Notes under the pieces: model-generated
Told to the model about the DNA's origin: nothing
Database searches by the model: none
What the model saw: only the letters and a program-made list of their open reading frames with translations
Program-made: the position numbers and the translations under genes
Shown here: piece after piece, positions 33,586-39,440 of the stretch
Layout of the letters: every line of letters starts with the position of its first letter
How positions within the stretch are numbered: the stretch's first letter is position 1
Assembly: GCA_014237975.1 (NCBI GenBank)
Contig: JABACA010000029.1
Location: 1 to 39,440, forward strand
Direction of reading: 5' to 3'
DNA length: 39,440 bases
Source: Mariniblastus sp.
GTDB lineage: Bacteria > Planctomycetota > Planctomycetia > Pirellulales > Pirellulaceae

Positions 33586-35040
33586 CTAAAATCCTTCACT
33601 CTTTCTCAACCAGGAACGTTGCTTGGCCTGGCCCTGGTTGTCGGTAATGGTTTTCCACTGCTCGACCACCCGGTCCAGCGCTGCCTGGGGTTCGATTTCA
33701 CCGGCAAGACAACTCGTGATCGCCGCGTCCATCCGACTCCGGTACGCTTTCACCTCGGGGATCCTCGGGAAAATGAACGCCGTATTCGACTTGTCGGTCG
33801 CCTGCAGGATCTCGACATACGCATCCACCGCCTCGGGCGCAAGTCCCGGCCCGGTCCAGCGTTCGGCATTGCCCAGGTGACTGGCCCGGAAGGGGGCCCC
33901 GCTGGGGGATTCAGGCAGGAAGAGCAAGCTAATCTGTTTATTGGCCAACCAGGATATAAGCTCGAAACTCTCCCGAGTTTCGGCAGACGTCGTCGAGACC
34001 GAGGCCATCCGCCCATCAAATCCGAGCGAATCGACGTGAATCGGTTCGTCCTTGTCGCGGCGGACCGGCAACTGTTCTTCGAAGTCGAACCAATCCTCGG
34101 ATCCGGGCAACCGAGCAATCTGAACGTTTCTATTAACCCCTGCCTGTTTGTCCAACAGTCCGGCCGATGGCCAGCCAATGGCCATCGCTGATTCCCCATC
34201 CAGAATCCTGCGGTAGGCGTCAGCCGGGGTCATCCGAAGATCATCCTCATCGACCACCTCTTTCACCGCAACGAGTTTCTTGACAAACGGCTTTTGATTT
34301 ACCAGGGGATTCATGTCGTCGATATCAAAAACGGTAGATATCTTTCCCCGATAACGGATATCGGCAGCGCACATCGCCAGAAACGATACCGACGCCCACT
34401 GCTCGTTCATCGGTATATCAACCTCCGTGGGTAATGCCTTTCCCTCGGCATCCTTCAGGTCCGCCTCGCGGAGTCTTTTCGTCAATTCGAAAAAATCCTG
34501 CCAAGTCCTGGGGGGGGTCACCCCCAGCTGCTCAAGAACATCCTGCCGATACATCAACACCAGTTGAGGACTACCCAAAGGTGTACCCCAAGCCGACAAA
34601 CCAAATCGAACCAAACGCGTTCGGCTTTTCCGAAAGAGTCCTTTCTTGTTAAATTCTTCCGAGTCCCATATCGACTTGGGTACTTCCTGGACCAGCTCTC
34701 TCTTGACCAATTCGCCGACCAGTTCGACCGGGTAAATGACGACGTCATTCTGTTTGACAGCCTGATAGTCATTGGACTGAAATTGTTCCACGGTCATTTC
34801 CGTCGTCGTCAGCTTGCCGTCACGGCGGGCCGCCCATTGGCGTTCTATCAACGGGCCGATGTTGGGCGCATCGACAATCAACAGAGACAGCGGCGAGGGT
34901 GCAGCCTTCTCGTCAACCGAGTCATCGTCAGCCACCGGCTTGGTAGGCGCCGGACAGCCAAGCAAACCAACCAGTAAAACAAAACCGAGAAAACTCGTCC
35001 CGAGTCTAACAGGCGTTTTTCTTTCAAGTTCTTTAAGCAT
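33586..35040 (-). CDS. Extracellular solute-binding lipoprotein (sugar-ABC type)
   Basis: The 484-residue protein has a lipoprotein signal (FVLLVGLLGC, lipidated Cys 29), an acidic linker (residues 36-45) and a type I-like solute-binding fold: LSLLIVDAPN, PQLVLMYRQDVLEQLGV, PRTWQDFFELTKRL and a C-terminal AMAIGWPSAGLLDKQ region. The MYRQDVLEQLGVTPPRTW segment is characteristic of sugar-binding components of ABC importers (family 1), which bind mono- or oligosaccharides in the periplasm. No permease or ATPase gene is adjacent, so the partner must be encoded elsewhere. ATG at 35040 is the only in-frame start giving the signal peptide. Confidence 0.88.
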   Translation of the reverse strand: MLKELERKTPVRLGTSFLGFVLLVGLLGCPAPTKPVADDDSVDEKAAPSPLSLLIVDAPNIGPLIERQWAARRDGKLTTTEMTVEQFQSNDYQAVKQNDVVIYPVELVGELVKRELVQEVPKSIWDSEEFNKKGLFRKSRTRLVRFGLSAWGTPLGSPQLVLMYRQDVLEQLGVTPPRTWQDFFELTKRLREADLKDAEGKALPTEVDIPMNEQWASVSFLAMCAADIRYRGKISTVFDIDDMNPLVNQKPFVKKLVAVKEVVDEDDLRMTPADAYRRILDGESAMAIGWPSAGLLDKQAGVNRNVQIARLPGSEDWFDFEEQLPVRRDKDEPIHVDSLGFDGRMASVSTTSAETRESFELISWLANKQISLLFLPESPSGAPFRASHLGNAERWTGPGLAPEAVDAYVEILQATDKSNTAFIFPRIPEVKAYRSRMDAAITSCLAGEIEPQAALDRVVEQWKTITDNQGQAKQRSWLRKSEGF

Positions 35041-35159
35041 GGCACCTATTCACTAACATCATGGATTTGTAATCCCTCTTCAGGGTTCCTGTTTCTACCG
35101 TCATGGGCAATGGCCCACGCCCCTACTCGACGCAGTCCGGGAATTCCAACCGCGTTCCA

Positions 35160-35609
35160 TCACCCGGCCGAGGGACTGCATTCCAGTGCTGCAATTTTCT
35201 CAACACGTCGCTGATGTCGGCCACCGTCGAAATCAGTCGACAGCCAGATGGCAACGATCTCACGCATTTCAAGTTCCTCGATCCCGGCAGCCATGCACAG
35301 AACATTCGCATCATTGTGTCGGCGACTCATTTCAGCCGTTTGGAAATCATGACAGACGGCCGCACGAATTCCGGATATTTTATTGGCGGCGATGGAAACT
35401 CCAATTCCCGTTCCGCAAATCAGGATGCCTCGCTGGGATTCGTTCGCGGCAACCTGCCGAGCGACTTTGGCAGCGATATCCGGATAATCACAAGATTCAC
35501 TTGAATGAGTACCGCAGTCAACCACTTCGTTACCCGTCAGTTGAACCGCTGCAGCGATCAGCTCCCGTTGTTCAATCCCCCGGTGGTCACTACCAATACT
35601 AATTTTCAT
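35160..35609 (-). CDS. rpiB: Ribose-5-phosphate isomerase B
   Basis: The 149-residue enzyme interconverts ribose 5-phosphate and ribulose 5-phosphate in the pentose phosphate pathway. Family motifs are MKISIGSDHRGIEQR at the start, EVVDCGTHSSESCDYPDIA, GILICGTGIGVSIAANK with the catalytic Cys, AAVCHDFQTAEMSRRHNDANVLCMA and the C-terminal FDGGRHQRRVEKI. The start ATG at 35609 (or 35615) follows AAGGG; upstream in-frame residues lack similarity. It overlaps the end of the TsaC-phosphatase gene by 11 bases, so the two are cotranscribed. The same order (Sua5, low-molecular-weight phosphatase, RpiB) occurs in Bacillus subtilis as ywlC, ywlE, ywlG/rpiB, supporting a conserved neighbourhood. Confidence 0.95.
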   Translation of the reverse strand: MKISIGSDHRGIEQRELIAAAVQLTGNEVVDCGTHSSESCDYPDIAAKVARQVAANESQRGILICGTGIGVSIAANKISGIRAAVCHDFQTAEMSRRHNDANVLCMAAGIEELEMREIVAIWLSTDFDGGRHQRRVEKIAALECSPSAG

Positions 35610-36759
35610 CGCCATCGGCCCTTTTCTGAACATCGATTTCGGGTGCAAGTTTTTCAACCCAGCCGCGCAGGTGCTCGTCCATCTGCTCCGCACAATTTTG
35701 GTAAACATCCACTGGCATACCGATAGGATCCGAGATGTCCCGGCCGTCCAACCGAATCGTATGCGTACGTGAAACGGCATCCGGCCATCGCGAAACAATT
35801 GCCCGTTTGTGATTGGCCGTCAGGGTCAGAATCGCATCGGCCGAGCGAATCAATTGATCGGTAACCGGTTGGCTCCGGTAAGCTGAGATGTCCAGTCCCA
35901 GCCTGGACATCACTTCGACAGATTGCAAGGATGGCGGACTGCCGACTGCCGCGGCAATTCCGGCCGAAGCAATCGTCACGCCATGGCTTTCCAGTTCGTC
36001 GATCGAACACCCAAGTTGGGAGGCCAACTGTTTTTTCAACAAGGCTTCTCCCATCGGACTGCGACAGGTGTTTCCCGTGCAAACCACAAGTGCCATGAAT
36101 CCCGTCATTCGTTTCAAAGCAGATTCTCCCAAGACACCAGCTCGCAACAGTTCGTATTGGTTTCCGGTTACTTTGACAACGGACGACGCTTTGCCGTAAA
36201 CAGATTTGCCGTCATCCAATATCAGGTCAATTTCATCACCAAGATGGTCCACCACTTGTTGGCCATCCACCAAGTCCTGCTGTCCACTGATATTAGCACT
36301 GGTAAGCACTATGGGTCCAGCCAATAAGCGGAGTATTTGCAGTGTGGTGGGGTGCTCCGGCACTCTCAAACCGACCGTTCCGGAGCATACGGTTGCCCGC
36401 CGCACCGCTTGCGGCAACCTCTGGATCACACTATCCGGGTGATTGTCCTCCAGGACCAAGGTCAGCGGGCCGGGCCAGCCACGACGCCCCAAGCGTCTAG
36501 CCAAACGGGACAAATCGGGCACATAATCCAAAGCATCTTCCAGGCTTTTTACGGCAAACGCAAGCGGTTTACCCGGCGGGCGGTGTTTGATCTGCAACAA
36601 CCGGTCTACCGCCTGCTCGTTAAGTGCGCTAGCCGCAATCCCATACACTGTTTCGGTCGGAATGGCCACGATTTTCCCGGCGGACAAGGCTTCGACCGCC
36701 AGATGAACCACATCGCGCAAATCCTCTGAGTTTTTGAGTTTGACAACGCGAGCGGGCAT
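35599..36759 (-). CDS. Fusion of TsaC/Sua5 tRNA-modification enzyme and low-molecular-weight protein phosphatase
   Basis: The 386-residue protein joins two enzymes. Residues 1-215 form a YrdC/Sua5 domain (KIVAIPTETVYGIAASA, KHRPPGKPLAF, WPGPLTLVL, LRVPEHPTT, SANISGQ) that makes threonylcarbamoyl-AMP for the t6A modification of tRNAs. Residues 222-380 form a low-molecular-weight tyrosine/arginine phosphatase with the P-loop CTGNTCRS (227-234, nucleophile Cys 227) and the catalytic acid Asp 344 in ISDPIG. In Firmicutes these are separate neighbouring genes. ATG at 36759 was used, since the first in-frame start at 36792 is a TTG. rpiB follows with an overlap. Confidence 0.93.
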   Translation of the reverse strand: MPARVVKLKNSEDLRDVVHLAVEALSAGKIVAIPTETVYGIAASALNEQAVDRLLQIKHRPPGKPLAFAVKSLEDALDYVPDLSRLARRLGRRGWPGPLTLVLEDNHPDSVIQRLPQAVRRATVCSGTVGLRVPEHPTTLQILRLLAGPIVLTSANISGQQDLVDGQQVVDHLGDEIDLILDDGKSVYGKASSVVKVTGNQYELLRAGVLGESALKRMTGFMALVVCTGNTCRSPMGEALLKKQLASQLGCSIDELESHGVTIASAGIAAAVGSPPSLQSVEVMSRLGLDISAYRSQPVTDQLIRSADAILTLTANHKRAIVSRWPDAVSRTHTIRLDGRDISDPIGMPVDVYQNCAEQMDEHLRGWVEKLAPEIDVQKRADGDEN

Positions 36760-36885
36760 TAACGAAAGGCTCAGGATGTTGGGCGGCCGCAAAGGGAGAA
36801 ACTCCTGTCACTATATCTCGGTGATTCCAGCCGGGTCAAGTGGCTTTTAATTCGTGCCAGACTCACCCGTTACCTTTACGACCGC

Positions 36886-36891
36886 TATAAT
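36886..36891 (+). promoter_or_regulatory. Consensus -10 hexamer before the NHL-repeat gene
   Basis: TATAAT (36886-36891) lies 21 bases upstream of the ATG at 36913. No good -35 hexamer is visible at 16-18 bases (TCACCC region). If used, the leader would be only about 15 bases long. Confidence 0.4.
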
Positions 36892-36912
36892 TAAACGGTT
36901 CGCTTTCCCAAC

Positions 36913-37932
36913 ATGACGCCTATGAACGCCGCCAAGCAAACTTTACCAGAGGCCAGTCTCTTGTTCTTCCAGCAACTGAACTGTTGGTGGCTTGTCGTGT
37001 GCTGTGCCATCCTGGCAAGCAGTGGATGCCTCCCGGGCGAAGCTCCCGATTCGGACAGCGGAAGGGCCTGGGGCCGTCGCGGCTTGGGCGATGGCCGCTT
37101 CCAAAAGCCGCGGGCGATTACGATCGATGCGGAACAAAACCTCTATATCGTCGACATGACGGGCCGCATACAGGTTTTTGACACAGCCGGAAAACTGCTC
37201 AGGAAATGGCGAACGCCCGAAGTTAAAAGCGGCAAGCCGTGCGGATTATCGATGTCCAATGATCAAAAATTAATGGTCAGTGATACTCATTATCATCGTG
37301 TCCTGTTTTACGAACTGGACGGGACCTTGATTGAATCCCGCACCATCGGTGGAAAGCATGGTCGAGGCCCGGAGGAGTTCGGCTTTGTAACGGACACCGT
37401 GCAGGATTCGGCAGGAAATTATTATGTTGCCGAGTATGGCGACTACGATCGAATCCAAAAATTTGATCCGGCTGGAAATTACCTATTCGAGTGGGGAGGA
37501 CACGGCTCGGAACCTGGCCAATTTCTCCGACCTCAAGGTTTGGCCATCGATTCGAACGATCATCTATGGGTGGCTGATGCCAGTAATCATCGCATTCAGG
37601 TATTCGACGCAACTGGTGATTCGGCCAAAATCGTAAAGATTTTTGGTGAGCCAGGTCGTCAACAGGGGCAACTCAACTATCCCTACAACCTTTTTTTCGA
37701 CGGTCACGGTCACGTTTTCATTTGTGAATTCGGTAATCACCGGATCCAGAAATTTACGCTCGACGGCATTTCGTTAGGTACCTGGGGTACACCTGGCCGA
37801 AAAATGGGTCAATTACACCAACCCTGGGGAGCCTGCCTGGACGCCAAGGCTATGATTCATGTGCTGGACTCCTACAATCATCGGGTACAGCAGTTTTACT
37901 GGAATGACGGATTAGTGACAGGCGATCGATAA
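36913..37932 (+). CDS. NHL-repeat beta-propeller protein, probably exported
   Basis: The 339-residue protein has a hydrophobic N-terminal segment (WWLVVCCAILASSGC, about 25-39) that may be a lipoprotein signal, though the lipobox residue at -3 is Ser. About six NHL repeats follow (for example FQKPRAITIDAEQNLYIVD, FLRPQGLAIDSNDHLWVAD, HQPWGACLDAKAMIHVLDS, each ending in a NHRIQVF-type strand), forming a six-bladed beta-propeller. Such proteins usually bind ligands or scaffold others; no catalytic role is visible. ATG at 36913 is preceded by a consensus -10 hexamer. The ROK kinase follows 42 bases later on the same strand, suggesting an operon. Confidence 0.88.
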   Translation: MTPMNAAKQTLPEASLLFFQQLNCWWLVVCCAILASSGCLPGEAPDSDSGRAWGRRGLGDGRFQKPRAITIDAEQNLYIVDMTGRIQVFDTAGKLLRKWRTPEVKSGKPCGLSMSNDQKLMVSDTHYHRVLFYELDGTLIESRTIGGKHGRGPEEFGFVTDTVQDSAGNYYVAEYGDYDRIQKFDPAGNYLFEWGGHGSEPGQFLRPQGLAIDSNDHLWVADASNHRIQVFDATGDSAKIVKIFGEPGRQQGQLNYPYNLFFDGHGHVFICEFGNHRIQKFTLDGISLGTWGTPGRKMGQLHQPWGACLDAKAMIHVLDSYNHRVQQFYWNDGLVTGDR

Positions 37933-37974
37933 AGTCGTGATTGCCCTGCCAACAGTAAGGACACTCAACTCAAG

Positions 37975-38961
37975 ATGGCCAGCAATAAAAACCAAGAGTA
38001 TTGGGTAGGTTTCGATCTCGGCGGCACAAAAATGTTGTGCGTTGTTTTCAACGAGGACTTTGAAATAATCGGCAGGGCCCGCAAGAAAACAAAGGGGCAT
38101 GAAGGGATTTCAGCGGGATTGAAACGAATCAATGCCACGATCCATGAAGCGGTTGAGGATGCTGGCCTGGCTCTCCGTAAGATCTCCGGAATTGGTATCG
38201 GCTGCCCTGGCCCGCTGGACTTCAAGAAGGGAGTCATTCGGGAGGCCCCCAACCTGGGATGGACAGACATCCCCATCCAGAAATCGATCGAAAAGGAATT
38301 TGGCTGCCCCGCTGTCATCGCCAACGATGTGGATGCCGGGTTGTTTGGCGAATACAAGTTCGGCGCCGCGCAAAATGTCCGCTGTGCATTTGGTATATTT
38401 CCCGGCACTGGCATAGGTGGCGCCTGTGTCTACGAAGGCCAATTATTCCGCGGGTCGAACACCAGCTGTATGGAAATCGGCCACATTCCCTTGATCAACG
38501 GAGGCCCGATCGACGGAGCAGGGAATTGTGGTTCGCTGGAATCCGTCGCATCCAGATTGGCCATTGCCGGAGCGGCAGCTCAAGCGGCCTATCGGGGACA
38601 AGCACCCTACCTGATGGAAAACGCTGGAACGGACATCAGTCAAATCCGCTCGGGCGTGTTGTCCGACTCCGTGGAATCGGGTGATCAGGCAGTCAAAGCA
38701 ATCATCGAACAGGCCGCTGAGCACCTCGGAATGAGTGTGGTCACGGTGGTCCACCTGTTGGCCCCGGATGTGATTGTTTTTGGTGGCGGATTGATCGAGG
38801 CGATGTCCGAACAAATCCTGCCGATTGTCGAAAAAGTTGCTCGAACACGGATCCTGCCGTCTTTAAAAGACGAATTTAAGCTCGTAGAAGCCGAACTGGG
38901 CGACAATGCAGCCGTGATGGGTGCGGCCGCGCTGGCGCGGCAATTTTCCCTTGGAGATTGA
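37975..38961 (+). CDS. ROK family sugar kinase without the usual zinc site
   Basis: The 328-residue protein is a ROK (glucokinase-like) kinase that probably phosphorylates glucose or an aminosugar with ATP. The nucleotide-binding motif GFDLGGTK (12-19), GIGIGCPGPLD, NDVDAGLFGEY (substrate/catalytic region) and FPGTGIGGACVY are all present. The zinc-site segment after MEIGH, normally CxCGxxGCxE, reads DGAGNCGSLE, so the three Cys ligands are replaced by Asp, Ala and Ser; the protein probably does not bind zinc there. It lacks the N-terminal helix-turn-helix of ROK repressors, so it is an enzyme. It lies downstream of the NHL gene. Confidence 0.93.
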   Translation: MASNKNQEYWVGFDLGGTKMLCVVFNEDFEIIGRARKKTKGHEGISAGLKRINATIHEAVEDAGLALRKISGIGIGCPGPLDFKKGVIREAPNLGWTDIPIQKSIEKEFGCPAVIANDVDAGLFGEYKFGAAQNVRCAFGIFPGTGIGGACVYEGQLFRGSNTSCMEIGHIPLINGGPIDGAGNCGSLESVASRLAIAGAAAQAAYRGQAPYLMENAGTDISQIRSGVLSDSVESGDQAVKAIIEQAAEHLGMSVVTVVHLLAPDVIVFGGGLIEAMSEQILPIVEKVARTRILPSLKDEFKLVEAELGDNAAVMGAAALARQFSLGD

Positions 38962-38971
38962 TGTTTTGGTT

Positions 38972-39012
38972 CTTGGTATGAAACCAAGTTTGTGGTACCC
39001 AAACCAAGTTTG
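38972..39012. repeat. Direct and inverted AAACCAAG repeats before the Ppx/GppA-like gene
   Basis: The 12-base AAACCAAGTTTG occurs at 38981-38992 and 39001-39012, 20 bases apart. An inverted CTTGGT (38972-38977) forms a six-pair hairpin with the first ACCAAG. This lies about 100 bases upstream of the next start and could be an operator or a terminator of the ROK gene; a TAAAAT hexamer at 39016-39021 is adjacent. Confidence 0.5.
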
Positions 39013-39108
39013 CCGTAAAATGGAATCTCGCGCCCGCTGGCAGGCTTCACGGTTCTCGTCGTGACCATTGCCGAAAGCGCGGACAAAACCCGCTGCAGCC
39101 AACCACCC

Positions 39109-39440
39109 ATGCTTACAATGAATTCCGACCCCAGTCAAACAACAACAGATCGCAGTCAACCACCCGCCCCGGTGCAAGTTGCGGTCATCGATATCGGCGC
39201 GTCGTCATTGCGGATGCAAATTGCCGAAATCCGACACGACCATTCCGTCGTGGCCCTGGAGTCGTTTGAACAAGCTGTCAGCCTGGGAAAAGATTCTTTC
39301 ACGAAGGGCCGTATTGAAAAATCAACCATCGAGGATTGTGTTCATGTCTTGATGATTTACCGAGCCAAATTGGATGAATACGGCATAACCGATTCCCGCC
39401 AAATCCGGGTCATCGCCACCAGCGGTGTTAAAGAGGCGTC
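39109..39440 (+). CDS. Ppx/GppA-type phosphatase, N-terminal part (continues past window)
   Basis: This frame runs to the window end and encodes at least 110 residues. After a Ser/Thr/Pro-rich start it has VAVIDIGASSLRMQIAEI, the nucleotide-fold start of exopolyphosphatase/guanosine pentaphosphate phosphohydrolase proteins (family usually DIGSNSxR), then AVSLGKDSFTKGRIEKSTI and IRVIATSGVKEA, corresponding to the family RxxATSAxREA block. Members cut terminal phosphate from polyphosphate or pppGpp. The first ATG is 39109; ATG 39118 is an alternative, and no strong ribosome-binding site is visible. The second half of the protein is outside the window, so the exact activity cannot be judged. Confidence 0.88.
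   Translation, partial: MLTMNSDPSQTTTDRSQPPAPVQVAVIDIGASSLRMQIAEIRHDHSVVALESFEQAVSLGKDSFTKGRIEKSTIEDCVHVLMIYRAKLDEYGITDSRQIRVIATSGVKEA

Noticed and set aside
33487..34191. 234-codon plus-strand frame opposite the solute-binding protein
   Set aside because: Antisense to a gene with a clear lipoprotein signal and solute-binding motifs.

Overview
The window most resembles a planctomycete chromosome (Pirellulales/Rhodopirellula-like). This is inferred from gene content: a secreted sulfatase beside a CE15-type glucuronoyl esterase, many secreted or lipid-anchored proteins, an S9 peptidase carrying a VHL-beta-like segment, a zinc-less ROK kinase, a TsaC/Sua5-phosphatase fusion and an NHLP-type leader peptide. 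No rRNA, tRNA, CRISPR array, insertion sequence or prophage was recognised.

Layout. 1-711: 3' end of glgB. 804-4082 (minus): a tightly coupled four-gene operon encoding a Mre11/SbcD-like nuclease and a Rad50/SbcC-like ATPase split into an N-terminal half ending just after the zinc hook, a small coiled-coil protein and a C-terminal ATPase half. 4449-7413 (minus): S9 peptidase and a DUF2237 protein. 7678-8100 (minus): a 27-residue lipoprotein and an NHLP-leader-like peptide. 8536-10206: fhs. 10531-12345: a TraB/Tiki-like secreted protein and a membrane-anchored unknown. 12375-14189: ABC-F protein Uup. 14379-17937: CE15 esterase, DUF4287 protein, sulfatase (polysaccharide use). 18233-21421: ferritin and a SurA/PpiD-like folding protein with a DKAS repeat. 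21700-25005: topoisomerase III and a thioredoxin-like lipoprotein. 25216-26535: VOC protein and PhzF. 26613-31539: two secreted proteins whose leaders are a 271-bp duplication reaching into the 3' end of polA, then polA. 31721-33585: cyclophilin, then a patchwork of gene remnants including an 83-bp copy of the cyclophilin gene. 33586-36759 (minus): solute-binding lipoprotein, rpiB, TsaC-phosphatase fusion. 36913-39440: NHL-repeat protein, ROK sugar kinase and the start of a Ppx/GppA-type phosphatase.

Functional themes are DNA maintenance (split Rad50-Mre11, topB, polA), envelope proteins and secreted hydrolases, and glycogen/sugar metabolism (glgB, ROK kinase, rpiB). The most unusual items are the split Rad50 operon, the orphan NHLP-type peptide and the two separate segmental duplications at 27.2-28.8 kb and 32.0-32.7 kb. 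All comparisons were made by eye; no database search was run.
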